Shown here piece by piece: positions 25,777 to 35,625 of a DNA stretch of 64,000 nucleotides. Positions within the stretch are counted from its first letter, which is position 1, and every line of letters begins with the position of its first letter. The stretch lies in NCBI RefSeq assembly GCF_013369335.1, contig NZ_SZQJ01000036.1:434001-498000 (forward strand), read 5' to 3'. Source of the stretch: Vibrio sp. JPW-9-11-11. Its GTDB lineage: Bacteria > Pseudomonadota > Gammaproteobacteria > Enterobacterales > Vibrionaceae. The notes under the pieces are model-generated. The model searched no databases. It was given only the letters and a program-made list of their open reading frames with translations, and had not been told where the DNA came from. Position numbers and translations under genes: made by a program.

Positions 25777-27186
25777 ATGACAATTTCTTTGAACCCGATC
25801 ATTCGCCCAGGCACCGCCAAGTATCTCTCCATTGGTCACTATCTTGTTGAATGCGTTCGAAATGGTTATCTCAAACCGGGGACGCGGCTTCCAACACACC
25901 GTGAGTTTGCCGAGCAACTTGGGGTCAGTGTCCAAACGGTGAGTCATGCCTATAGTTTTGCTGAGAAAAAAGGCGCGCTCGAATCTTGGGTCGGCAATGG
26001 TACGTTTGTAAAAGCAGGTTTTGTCGACGACAGTACGGACAGCGAGTTCATGCTGACGCAAGAGATGAAAGAGACACCAGATGAGATTGACATGTCGATT
26101 GCCCACGCGGTGGTTACCGATCGACATATCACGCTGTTTAATCAGGCGTTAATTGAGATTGCAGGGCAAACCAACAATCGCGGATTGATCAGCAAGGCAA
26201 AGCCAGTGACAGGCCAGCCACATCATATTGAGTCGGGAGCGCGGTATCTGCGTAGCCAAGGTTTAGAGGTCGGGCCCGAGCAAATACTGCTGACCAACGG
26301 GGCCTGTCATGGATTAACGTTGGCGCTAAGTACCGTGGTCGAGCATGGTGACTTAGTGGCTTGTGGTCATTTGGTTGACCATGGTTTGATCTCCCGTTCG
26401 AGAATGTTGGGATTCAAACTACAACCGCTTGAGATGGATGAGTTTGGAATCACGCCGGATGCGTTTGAATGGGCGTGCCGACACAAGTCGATTAAGGCCT
26501 TGTGCTGCACACCGAGCATGGCGAATCCTAACAGCGCGCATATGGATCTCGCGCGCAGAGAAGCGATCGCGAAAATTGCGCAAAAGTATGAGATTTATGT
26601 CGTCGAAGATGATGTCTACGGCGCTCTCGAGCCCAATCGTGTGCCACCTCTTGCCACGCTGCTGCCTGAACAAGCCTTCTATGTGACCAGTTTAACTAAA
26701 GTCGTTGCGCCCGGGATGCGCACCGGATACTTGACGGTGCCGCGCCATTTTTTGCAGCATGCGATTGGCCGTTTAGCCGCTACTAGCTGGTCGGCGACAC
26801 CATTGCCATTTGAAGTGGCGCATCTTTGGATAGAAAATGGCACATTGAATCGGCTGATTCGCTTTCAAATGAATGAGTTTGCCAAGCGGCAGCGAATTGC
26901 AAACGCGGCCTTGCAAGGGCATGTGTATAGTTCGCACCCTAATGGCCAGCATATTTGGTTAACATTGCCAGAGCAGTGGAGTAGCGATGATCTGGTCGCC
27001 TCAGCCAAGCGCTCTGGGGTGCAAATCACCGGCTTTAAACCCTTTGTTTTCGATACCAATCAATCGATGCCTTGTGTTCGCATTAGCTTAGGCGCAGAAA
27101 CCAATCGCGGCTACATCAAACATGGCTTATCTGTCATTGCGGAGATTTTGGATACCAATCCCCCCACCTCTCATTTCTTGGTTTGA
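25777..27186 (+). CDS. enuR: MocR/GntR-type PLP-dependent regulator of ectoine use
   Basis: This 469-residue protein has an N-terminal GntR winged helix (LKPGTRLPTHREFAEQLGVS, VQTVSHAYSFAEKKGAL, residues about 30-70) joined to a fold-type I aminotransferase-like domain. VVEDDVYGAL and the PLP lysine in YVTSLTKVVAPGMRTGYL lie near residue 300. EnuR-type MocR regulators repress ectoine catabolism and respond to alpha-acetyl-diaminobutyrate via PLP. The divergent position to doeA strongly supports that role. ATG 25777 is preferred to a TTG eight codons upstream; the ribosome-binding site is weak in either case. Confidence 0.88.
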   Translation: MTISLNPIIRPGTAKYLSIGHYLVECVRNGYLKPGTRLPTHREFAEQLGVSVQTVSHAYSFAEKKGALESWVGNGTFVKAGFVDDSTDSEFMLTQEMKETPDEIDMSIAHAVVTDRHITLFNQALIEIAGQTNNRGLISKAKPVTGQPHHIESGARYLRSQGLEVGPEQILLTNGACHGLTLALSTVVEHGDLVACGHLVDHGLISRSRMLGFKLQPLEMDEFGITPDAFEWACRHKSIKALCCTPSMANPNSAHMDLARREAIAKIAQKYEIYVVEDDVYGALEPNRVPPLATLLPEQAFYVTSLTKVVAPGMRTGYLTVPRHFLQHAIGRLAATSWSATPLPFEVAHLWIENGTLNRLIRFQMNEFAKRQRIANAALQGHVYSSHPNGQHIWLTLPEQWSSDDLVASAKRSGVQITGFKPFVFDTNQSMPCVRISLGAETNRGYIKHGLSVIAEILDTNPPTSHFLV

Positions 27187-27226
27187 GCCGACGCAGTGGC
27201 TGGCTTAAGAGGCAGCTTGTGCCGCG

Positions 27227-30200
27227 CTAGGTGGGTGGAGTATTGAACACTTCAACCTTAACCGCTGCCACCTTAAACTCTGGGATTTTCGCGTGAGGGT
27301 CGGTGGCGGTCGTGGTTAACCGGTTAACCGGAGACTCGACAAAATGGAAAGGGATAAAGATCACCCCTTGTTGAATTCGTTTGGTAACAAAGGCATCGAT
27401 TTCGATTTCACCGCGGCGGGTTGAAACTCGCAAACGTTGTCCGTTGCTGATGCCCAGTGACTCTGCGTCTTGGACGCTGATCATGGCTCTTGGGCCTGCT
27501 AGGTTATCAAGCCCCTTAGTTTTTCGCGTCATGGTGCCGGTGTGAAATTGCTCCAACACCCTGCCTGTAGTGAGTACCAGCGGGTACTCTTCATCAGGCA
27601 GTTCGGCGGCGTAGCGAAATGGAATGCCGACCATTTGGCCTTTGCCGCGGGTGAATTGGGTTTGGTGCATAATGCGGGTGCCGTTGGGATTCTTTTTGCT
27701 GCTTGGCCACTGGACACCGTCGGGTGGAATCGCTTCCCAGCGCAGCCCGGCGTATTGCGGTGTCACACGGGCAATTTCACTGGTGATGTCTGACACGGTT
27801 TGATAGCGCCAGTCTCCGCCCATGGCATTAGCAATTTGCTGAACGATCCACCAATCTTGTTTGGCCTCTCCTGGCGGTTTTACCGCAGGGTTAATCCGTT
27901 GTACCCGCCGCTCGGTATTGGTGAAATGCCCTGACTTTTCGGCGAACGAGCACGATGGCAGCACCACATCCGCGTAGTGCGCGGTTTCGGTCAAGAAGAT
28001 GTCTTGCACCACTAAAAAGTCGAGGGCCTCTAGCCCTTCTATCACATGGGCTTGATTGGGATCACTGAGTACTGGGTTTTCACCCATGATATACATACCA
28101 CGCACTTGGCGCTGGCACGCTGCGTCGATGATTTCAGTGAGGGTGAGCCCTTGTTCAGCAGAGAGATTGGGCGCGTTCCATTCCATGGCAAATTTTTGTC
28201 TGACCATCGGGTTATACACTTTTTGATAGCCTGGATAACAGTTGGGCAGCGCGCCCATATCACACGCGCCTTGCACGTTGGATTGGCCGCGCAGAGGATT
28301 AATTCCTCCGCCTTCAATGCCGATGTTGCCACACAGCAATTGTAAGTTAGCGATTGAACGCACGTTATCGTGCCCGGTGGTGTGTTGAGTGATCCCCATC
28401 GAATAGTAGACAGCGGTGCGTTTAGCGGTACCTATCATACGTGCCATCGCAAAGACATCCTCGGCGCTAACGCCAGTCACCAATTCCACTTTATCAGGCG
28501 CGTAAGCGGGCGACATGACTTCTTGCAGTAAAGTGTCGAAGCCGTCGACGCGCTCATCGATATAGGTTTGATCGTGCCAGCCATTTTTGATGATCTGTTG
28601 CATGATTCCATTCAGCAGCATGACATCGGTGCCCGGCCGGTGTGCCAAGTACAACTCGGCGTGGTCAGCCATGTCGATGCGTTTCGGGTCGGCGACGATC
28701 AAACGTGCACCGTGATGACGAATGGCTTGCTTAATGTGTGAAGCGATGATTGGGTGTGCTGAGGTGGTGTCAGAGCCGATAATAAAAATCACGTCTGAGT
28801 ATTTAATACTGGGAATATCGTTGGTCATGGCACCGCTGCCAAGCGAGGCCTCAAGTCCAGTCACGCTCGAGGCATGACAAAGCCTTGCACAATGGTCGAC
28901 ATTGTTGGTGCCAAACTCGCGGCGGATAAATTTCTGAAACGCGTAGTTGTCTTCGTTGGTGGTTTTGGCTGAAGAAAAGCCCGCTAGGGCATCGCCACCA
29001 AAATCGCGTTTTAATGCGTTGAATTTTGTCGCGATAAGCTCGATAGCCTCAGGCCAACTGGCGGGTTGTAGCCAGCCATCTTGGCGGATAAGGGGGGTGG
29101 TCAGGCGACTATTGTCGGCGACAAAATCGAAACCAAACCGCCCCTTAACGCACAGCATCTGTTGATTGACCGGGGATTGGGCGCCAGTAATGTACTCAAT
29201 CTTGTTTTGCGCAGGGTTGACGTGCATGGTCAGCTTGCAACCCACACCACAGTATGTACATATGGTGTCGACTTGGGTTAGCGGATCGGTTCGTCCTTGG
29301 GCGCGGTGGCGCTTATCGACCATGGCTCCTGTGGGACAAGCTTGTATGCAGGCGCCGCATTGCACGCAGTTGGAGTCGCCCATTCTTATTCGACCATTTC
29401 GCATTGACCCAAAGTGAGGTCGATCGTCGGGCCTTAACGCAGGGCGACCGTTTTGGTCGTTCACGAAATTGAGGATACCGTGTACCGCTTGTTCACTGCA
29501 GGCATCAATACATTGACCGCAACTGATGCAGCGGTTGGCATCAAACTCAATAAACTCAGAGCTGCGGTCGACGCTAAACTTGTGCCTGTGGTCTTTATCT
29601 CTCAGCGCTTGCCACTCTTGTGCTGATTTGACTTCGAGGTGGTCGTCGAAGCACTGCTGAGCGCCGTACTTGGTTGAATAATTGCGTAAATCGCACTGAG
29701 TATTGGCCTGACAACCGCACTCCAAGCAGCGCAGGGCTTCGCGAATTGCCTCTTGATTATCAAAGCCGAGTTCGACTTCAGCAAAGCTTTGCGCCCGCTG
29801 CTCTGGGGTCAGTTCGGGCATGATGGTCCGGGCCGCTTTTTCGAACTGGGCAAAATGGAGCGGATCGATATGGCCAAGAGATCGCTCTTTGCGGGCGTTA
29901 AACTCAGGCTCGGGCATGCAGGACATGTCTGAGGTTAAGTAAAGATCAATGGCTTTGGCGGCTAAACGGCCGTCACCCACGGCCTCGACTGCGGTCGCCG
30001 GGCCACGCCGAAAATCACCGATACTGAAAATATTGCCCGTGCCGCTATGCATCGTAAGGTTGTCACTTTGCGCCGTGTTCCAACGAGTGAGTGGCAGGTC
30101 AAGCGACTCATTATCGAGAAAGCTGAGATCCGGTTTTTGCGATACCGCGGCGATCACGGTATCAAACGCCTCAGTCATATACTTACCTGTCGACTGAGGG

Positions 30201-31432
30201 CGTCGGCGACCAGAGTCATCTGGTTCGCCAAGCGCCATTTTTTCGAGTTTGATGGCTTGAACCTGGCCATGGTCATCGCTGATGTTTTGCACTGGGTTGG
30301 TGAGGAAGAGAAACTTGACACCTTCTTGTTCGGCTGCTTCGATTTCGTAATCTTCGGCGGGCATCTCTTCTCGCGTGCGGCGATATATGATGGTGGTGTC
30401 GGCCCCTGCACGTTTTGCTGTGCGCGCGCAGTCTATCGCTGTGTTGCCGCCGCCGATGACAGCGACTTTCTGCCCTGTGGTGTAGCTTTGTTCAGTCATC
30501 GTGTCCTTTAGGTAGTCGACACCCAAGTAGCAGCCCTTTAAGTCGCTGCCTGGGTAGTGCATTTCAACCGCCACGGATGCACCCAGCGCCAGACACACTG
30601 CGTCATAATCTTCGCTCAGTTGAGAGAGGGTGAACGCTTTGCCTAACTTGTGCTCGGTTTTTATCACCATCCCATTACGGCACATCAAGTCGATTTCTTG
30701 GTCGAGAATGGTTTTGGGTAGGCGATATTCAGGAATGCCATAACGCAGCCAGCCGCCGGGTTTAGGCATAGACTCAAACACGGTTACCTCATAGCCCTCA
30801 TTCGAGAGATAGTACCCTGCCGTTAAGCCACCAGGACCGCTGCCCACCACGGCAATTGAGCGTTGTTTAGCCGGTTTTCTCTCTGGTATGTAGGCCTTGG
30901 CGGCGGCTAAGTCAGCGTCTGCAGCATGGCGTTTGAGCTGGCGAATAGCGATAGGTTCATCGACCAGCGCACGGCGGCATTCACTTTCACAAAATGCAGG
31001 ACAGATTCGACCAATCGAAAGCGGCATCGGTAGGGTTTGTTTAATCACTTGGATGGCTTTTTGGTGATCATTTTGGCCGATGTAATACAGGTAAGACTGA
31101 ATATCAACGCCAGCGGGGCAGGCGGTTTTGCACGGCGCTTCGCAGTCGGCGTAGTGGTCGCGCATAATACGATTGAGTGCGTCTTGGCGGTGTTGGCTCA
31201 GTGCAGATGACTGTGTTGTCACCTCTAAGCCTCGGTAGACCTTGAGCTCACATGCCCGTTGCATTGCGCCACTTTCCACCTCGACCATGCATAAGTCACA
31301 AGCGACCTTGTGCCCACTTTTATTGAGCCCACACAGTGAGGGAATTTCTACGCCACAGATTCGAGCCGCTTCAAGTAAGGTGATGTCGGGGTCGACAATT
31401 CGGAATTTACCATCAATCACAATCTCAATCAT
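27227..31432 (-). CDS. Fused formate-dehydrogenase-like molybdoenzyme with GltD-type module
   Basis: This is a 1401-residue single chain. N-terminal 2Fe-2S ferredoxin (CGLNKSGHKVACDLCMVEVE, residues 34-53) is followed by a glutamate-synthase-small-subunit-like flavoprotein (VVGSGPGGLTAGYYLS and VIGGGNTAIDCARTAKRAG, about 100-560). Two 4Fe-4S sites follow (CISCGQCIDACSEQ, CVQCGACIQACPTG), then a molybdopterin domain with CTYCGVGCKLT. The position of the Sec of E. coli FdhF is Cys here (HCARLCHASS, near residue 852). It probably oxidises formate in the cytoplasm and passes electrons to NAD(P) or ferredoxin; the acceptor is inferred. It stands alone with a GAGGG ribosome-binding site, convergent with enuR. 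Confidence 0.88.
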   Translation of the reverse strand: MIEIVIDGKFRIVDPDITLLEAARICGVEIPSLCGLNKSGHKVACDLCMVEVESGAMQRACELKVYRGLEVTTQSSALSQHRQDALNRIMRDHYADCEAPCKTACPAGVDIQSYLYYIGQNDHQKAIQVIKQTLPMPLSIGRICPAFCESECRRALVDEPIAIRQLKRHAADADLAAAKAYIPERKPAKQRSIAVVGSGPGGLTAGYYLSNEGYEVTVFESMPKPGGWLRYGIPEYRLPKTILDQEIDLMCRNGMVIKTEHKLGKAFTLSQLSEDYDAVCLALGASVAVEMHYPGSDLKGCYLGVDYLKDTMTEQSYTTGQKVAVIGGGNTAIDCARTAKRAGADTTIIYRRTREEMPAEDYEIEAAEQEGVKFLFLTNPVQNISDDHGQVQAIKLEKMALGEPDDSGRRRPQSTGKYMTEAFDTVIAAVSQKPDLSFLDNESLDLPLTRWNTAQSDNLTMHSGTGNIFSIGDFRRGPATAVEAVGDGRLAAKAIDLYLTSDMSCMPEPEFNARKERSLGHIDPLHFAQFEKAARTIMPELTPEQRAQSFAEVELGFDNQEAIREALRCLECGCQANTQCDLRNYSTKYGAQQCFDDHLEVKSAQEWQALRDKDHRHKFSVDRSSEFIEFDANRCISCGQCIDACSEQAVHGILNFVNDQNGRPALRPDDRPHFGSMRNGRIRMGDSNCVQCGACIQACPTGAMVDKRHRAQGRTDPLTQVDTICTYCGVGCKLTMHVNPAQNKIEYITGAQSPVNQQMLCVKGRFGFDFVADNSRLTTPLIRQDGWLQPASWPEAIELIATKFNALKRDFGGDALAGFSSAKTTNEDNYAFQKFIRREFGTNNVDHCARLCHASSVTGLEASLGSGAMTNDIPSIKYSDVIFIIGSDTTSAHPIIASHIKQAIRHHGARLIVADPKRIDMADHAELYLAHRPGTDVMLLNGIMQQIIKNGWHDQTYIDERVDGFDTLLQEVMSPAYAPDKVELVTGVSAEDVFAMARMIGTAKRTAVYYSMGITQHTTGHDNVRSIANLQLLCGNIGIEGGGINPLRGQSNVQGACDMGALPNCYPGYQKVYNPMVRQKFAMEWNAPNLSAEQGLTLTEIIDAACQRQVRGMYIMGENPVLSDPNQAHVIEGLEALDFLVVQDIFLTETAHYADVVLPSCSFAEKSGHFTNTERRVQRINPAVKPPGEAKQDWWIVQQIANAMGGDWRYQTVSDITSEIARVTPQYAGLRWEAIPPDGVQWPSSKKNPNGTRIMHQTQFTRGKGQMVGIPFRYAAELPDEEYPLVLTTGRVLEQFHTGTMTRKTKGLDNLAGPRAMISVQDAESLGISNGQRLRVSTRRGEIEIDAFVTKRIQQGVIFIPFHFVESPVNRLTTTATDPHAKIPEFKVAAVKVEVFNTPPT

Positions 31433-31639
31433 AACGCCCTCAATGGCAAAACCAATAAACCATGCGTTTTTTAAGGATAATCCGTTATGAGAAAAGTTCG
31501 TGTGACAAAAAACTCAAAGTTTAGATATTTTGGTCGAGGTATTAAGTGTCTCTTTTCGTGCAATCTCGCCCCCAAACTTAGATAGCTTTTTTCCATATGT
31601 GACGATGATCCTTGTTCCGTGCGTGTCGTCATCTCTTGG

Positions 31640-31904
31640 TTGCAAAGTGACCAGTGCCTGCACTATACTGCGCCCATCATTTCTCTCGGAGTTTACGCCA
31701 ACATGAACAACTAACACCTGTTATCCGTTTATCACTTTAATTTGGATTTCACAGGGTTAGTCGGCGTAGCCTCTCACCTGCTCGATTGAGCACAAGATCA
31801 CACGGTATGTTTTGCACGCGGCATGGTTATGCTGCCGTCTACTATACCGGTTTCATTTCCTCCGCTACGCAGCGCGCCTAATCCTGTTTTACAGGAGGCA
31901 AAAT
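31640..31904 (+). promoter_or_regulatory. Promoter and long leader of the second ABC-F gene, with a 3-codon frame
   Basis: TTGCAA (31640-31645) and TATACT (31664-31669) with an 18-bp spacer form a good sigma-70 promoter. The transcript would begin near 31676 and carry a leader of about 228 nt. In it, TCGGAG precedes the tiny frame ATG-AAC-AAC-TAA (31703-31714), and a small hairpin CGGCAT/ATGCTGCCG lies near 31820. Such leaders regulate some ABC-F genes by ribosome stalling; that role is inferred. The rest of 31433-31639 shows no gene. Confidence 0.5.
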
Positions 31905-33485
31905 ATGCCCATACTTCAAGCGAATCAGATCAGCTATCAGTTTGCAGATGGCGAGTCATTGTTTGACCAGCTAAGTGTTACATTGCAACACCAAAGAGTG
32001 GGGCTAGTGGGGCGCAACGGTAGCGGAAAGTCGTTGCTCGCTCGACTACTGCTTGGCGAGCTGCAACCCACGTCCGGCACGGTGTCGCGTTCAGTGAGCG
32101 TCGGAAGTTACTCGCAATTGCCGTCGGTGTTATTAGACAGTGACGCATCGATCGCCCGTGTTTTAAATATAGAGCCTGTGTTGTATGCGTTGGCGCAGAT
32201 CGAAGCGGGGTCATGCGATAACAAATGGTTTGATAGGGTGGGCGAACGATGGTCGCTCAAGCAAGATCTCGAAGCTGAACTCGAAGGCTTAGGCCTACCC
32301 GGTCATGCGTTTTTTCCGTGTGCGCAACTCAGTGGGGGCCAGCTCGCCAAGCTGCAATTGTGGCAGTTGTTTCAATCGGGGGCTGAACTACTGGTGCTGG
32401 ATGAACCGTCGAACCATCTCGATCACTCGGGACGTATCTGGCTGCGAGAGCAGATTCGTCAGTTTAACGGCTATGTATTGCTGGTAAGCCATGATCGCTT
32501 GTTACTGCGCGATATGGAGCAGATTTGGGAGTTGTCGAGCTTGGGGTTAACTCAATATGGCGGCAACTATGACCACTACTACGCGCAAAAACAGCAACAG
32601 GTGGCGGCTATCGAACGGCAGTTGGACACGGTTCACAAGCAGCAAAAACACTTACAGCGTCAAGCTCAACGCAACAAGGAAAAAGCAGATCAGCGTGTGG
32701 CGCAGGGGATGAAAATACGCCGTAGCGGAAGTCAGCCGAAGATACTGCTCAATGGCATGCGCGATAAAGCCACATTGACCGCCGCCCACCGACTTAAAAA
32801 TGAAGGGGGGCGGAGTGAGATGTTGCAACAAAAAGCGCAGGCGTTGCAATCGCGCCGAGAGCAAGGTTATGACTACAAATTCTCTATGGATTCGGCCACG
32901 CAAAAAAGGGGACAACTGATTTCGGTTGTTGCCGGAGAGCTGCCGTTCGGTCAGCAACAGCCTATTCACTTGCAGCTTAATCATGGCGACAAGCTGTGGC
33001 TGGAGGGCGACAACGGCAGTGGAAAATCAACGTTGCTCAATGTCTTGTTAGGCCAACAAGCATTGAACGGCGGATATTGTCAGGTCAATGCGCCAGTGTA
33101 CTATCTCGATCAGCATTTTGGGCTACTGCCGCATGGGGTATCTATACTCGATGCATTGCAACAATGCTGCGCAGGATTGAGGGAGAGTGATGCGCGGACG
33201 TTACTGGCTGGGATAGGCTTTCGTCGTGATAAGGTTTATCGGTGGGTAGAGCAGCTCAGTGGAGGCGAGAAAATGAAACTTGCCATGCTGATGGTGAGTC
33301 TCCAAAAGAGTGCACCGATTCTGTTGCTCGACGAGCCGGATAACCACCTTGACCTCGACTCAAAAGCCTTGCTAGCGGACACGCTTGCTCGCTATCGCGG
33401 CGCGTTGATATTAGTCAGCCACGACCAAGACTTTGTCGTTCAAAGTGGGGTTACTCAGCGGTATTGTTTGACGCCATCAGCGTAG
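31905..33485 (+). CDS. ABC-F family ATPase (second in the window)
   Basis: This 526-residue protein has two ABC domains and no membrane segment. Domain 1 has Walker A GRNGSGKSLLA, signature LSGGQLAK and LVLDEPSNHLD. A strongly basic coiled linker (KQQKHLQRQAQRNKEKADQR, about residues 250-300) follows. Domain 2 has Walker A GDNGSGKST, signature LSGGEKMK and LLLDEPDNHLDLD. It acts on the ribosome by family. It differs greatly from the first ABC-F here. AGGAGG precedes ATG 31905. Its end overlaps the end of the convergent GGDEF gene by 35 bp. Confidence 0.88.
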   Translation: MPILQANQISYQFADGESLFDQLSVTLQHQRVGLVGRNGSGKSLLARLLLGELQPTSGTVSRSVSVGSYSQLPSVLLDSDASIARVLNIEPVLYALAQIEAGSCDNKWFDRVGERWSLKQDLEAELEGLGLPGHAFFPCAQLSGGQLAKLQLWQLFQSGAELLVLDEPSNHLDHSGRIWLREQIRQFNGYVLLVSHDRLLLRDMEQIWELSSLGLTQYGGNYDHYYAQKQQQVAAIERQLDTVHKQQKHLQRQAQRNKEKADQRVAQGMKIRRSGSQPKILLNGMRDKATLTAAHRLKNEGGRSEMLQQKAQALQSRREQGYDYKFSMDSATQKRGQLISVVAGELPFGQQQPIHLQLNHGDKLWLEGDNGSGKSTLLNVLLGQQALNGGYCQVNAPVYYLDQHFGLLPHGVSILDALQQCCAGLRESDARTLLAGIGFRRDKVYRWVEQLSGGEKMKLAMLMVSLQKSAPILLLDEPDNHLDLDSKALLADTLARYRGALILVSHDQDFVVQSGVTQRYCLTPSA

Positions 33486-35382
33486 CGTCATCCAACAGTT
33501 GGTAGCGGTTTCTTCCCGCTTGCTTGGCCTGATATAACGCTGAGTCGGCGCGGGAGAATACCGCTTCCCACTGATTGACCAATATTGGCTGTCGGCAGCA
33601 GCATGCACCGATAGAGATAGTGACTCTGAAAGAGTGATTATGGTATTGAATTTCATGCTGCTCTACTTTATCGCGCAATCTCTCAAGTGTCTCTGATGCC
33701 AGCTGCTTCTGATCTAGCGGCACAATGGCAATGAACTCTTCGCCGCCCCATCGAACCAATAGATCTTGGCTACGAATGCTTGTTTGTAGGACTCGCGCTG
33801 TTTGTCTGAGGACCTCGTCACCGACCTCGTGTCCATGTTGGTCATTAAACTGTTTAAAATGATCAATATCGATAACGCATAGGAGTAGATACTTATTGTG
33901 GTGAGCTAGGCTGGCAAGCTGCGCTAACCATTGATCTAGGTAACGTCGGTTACGCAGTCCAGTGAGCGCGTCGGTCGTGTTTTGTGTCAGCAGATCGCGA
34001 TTATTTCGCTTAAGACGTATGATGGCCCGAACGACGAAATAACCGATGATAATAACGAGCGAAGAGATAAACACGTCTCGCCAACGTTGCCCTTGCAAAC
34101 GCGTTTCCTGTAGCTCGTTTTTTGCTTCTAGGAGTTCAATTTCTCGTTGATTGAGTGTCCGCTCAAGACTATTTCTTTCGTTTAAGATCTCTGCACTATG
34201 CGCTTGATCGTAGTAAGCTTGCTGGATAATTGTCTGTCTTTTCAGTTGTTTGAGGGCTAGTTGGTACTCACCAATGGCTTCATAAGCTTCTACTAAGGTT
34301 GCCAATATGTCGGCTTCCCATACAAACTCTTCTATCTCCGAGTCATTGATAGCGTCAAGGACTTTGTTCGCGTAATGGATAACTTTGGGATAGTCCTTTT
34401 TACTTAAATAAGCGAGAGCGACGGCTTCTTCGCAAATGGCGACCATGACTTTGGATTGCGACTCTTGCGTCGCGAGATCCACACAACGTTGAGCTATTTC
34501 AAGGGCTTTGTCGCCATTATTGGCTGTTGCGTTATGGCGAGCCATATCCGCTAACGTCACGACACGGAGACTGATTGAACCCGTTTGTTCGGCTTCTTTA
34601 AGCGATAACTGCATATAGTGCTCGGCGAGTTGGTATTGCTGGTTGGCAAAATAGATTGCACTCGAGTTACCGTACAGTACTGCTTCAAATAGACTATTGG
34701 CGTAATTGTTGTTCTGATAAAGATCTAAAGCGCGGTGAATGTAATCTTCTGCGCGTTGCCATTCCTCCAGCATCATATAAATGGTAGCGATGTTATTGAG
34801 CGTCATTGTGGTTTGAAAATCGTCTTCGATTTCAACGACGATTTGATAGGCCATTTTGTAGTAGTTTAAGCTGGCTTTAATCTCTGATTGCTGTGACTTG
34901 ACGTTGCCCAACCAACGATACGCACGGGCGAGCAAGCGTGAATAACCCACCTTTCGTGCGATAGGAATCACCTGATGAAGCAGTTTTTCCCCTGCGAGGA
35001 TTTGGTCTTTATCGATATAAGAGATAGCCTTGTTGAGCTGAGCTTCGCCGATAATCCAATCAATGTTCACTTGTTGGCCCATTTCGACAAGGTCGGGCAT
35101 GTTTGGTGGGGCGATGCCTTCATAGCGGTGAAGATTAATGAGTCCGAAGTAGTACAAGGCTTGCGCTTCAATCGAGGCATTTTCCTCGACAGTGATTTGG
35201 TCTAACTCGACTTGCTCAGACTGACACAGCGAAGTGTAATAAAACTCAAGTATTGGTTGCGCTGAAGCGGGAATATGCGAGTAGAGGAAGTCTTTGTCAT
35301 GGTTCAGTTTACAGGCGGCTTGGCCGGTAGGAGAGAGCATGAGTAAGCAACAGCAGATCAGCAGCGAAAAAACAGGCTTCAT
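33451..35382 (-). CDS. TPR-GGDEF diguanylate cyclase with periplasmic repeats
   Basis: This 643-residue protein has a signal/anchor at residues 1-23 (SLLICCCLLMLSPTGQAA). TPR-like helical repeats cover about 40-390 (ALYYFGLINLHRYEG, MTLNNIATIYMMLEEW). A coiled coil and a transmembrane helix (VFISSLVIIIGYFVVRAII) follow, then a GGDEF domain (VRWGGEEFIAIVP, about residue 580) with an intact active site. It should make cyclic di-GMP in response to a periplasmic signal read by the repeats. ATG 35382 is preferred over a TTG four codons upstream. Confidence 0.87.
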   Translation of the reverse strand: MKPVFSLLICCCLLMLSPTGQAACKLNHDKDFLYSHIPASAQPILEFYYTSLCQSEQVELDQITVEENASIEAQALYYFGLINLHRYEGIAPPNMPDLVEMGQQVNIDWIIGEAQLNKAISYIDKDQILAGEKLLHQVIPIARKVGYSRLLARAYRWLGNVKSQQSEIKASLNYYKMAYQIVVEIEDDFQTTMTLNNIATIYMMLEEWQRAEDYIHRALDLYQNNNYANSLFEAVLYGNSSAIYFANQQYQLAEHYMQLSLKEAEQTGSISLRVVTLADMARHNATANNGDKALEIAQRCVDLATQESQSKVMVAICEEAVALAYLSKKDYPKVIHYANKVLDAINDSEIEEFVWEADILATLVEAYEAIGEYQLALKQLKRQTIIQQAYYDQAHSAEILNERNSLERTLNQREIELLEAKNELQETRLQGQRWRDVFISSLVIIIGYFVVRAIIRLKRNNRDLLTQNTTDALTGLRNRRYLDQWLAQLASLAHHNKYLLLCVIDIDHFKQFNDQHGHEVGDEVLRQTARVLQTSIRSQDLLVRWGGEEFIAIVPLDQKQLASETLERLRDKVEQHEIQYHNHSFRVTISIGACCCRQPILVNQWEAVFSRADSALYQAKQAGRNRYQLLDDATLMASNNTAE

Positions 35383-35625
35383 TAAACCAAGCAACTCAAA
35401 AATTAAACATTTAGTTTAGCAGTTTATCGATAACACGCACTGATTTTATGGACTTGTAATGTGTTTTATCGTCGGAAGTGGTAGCTCATTTCATTGAACT
35501 ATTTTTCTCGTCGAGTATTGAGTTGTGTGGCATTTCCAAAAAATAAGTAATCTGTGGCATAGTCAACCCCTGGCGGGCATTCTATTATCCGAATCGACCA
35601 ACCATCGCCAACACAAGGAATAGAG

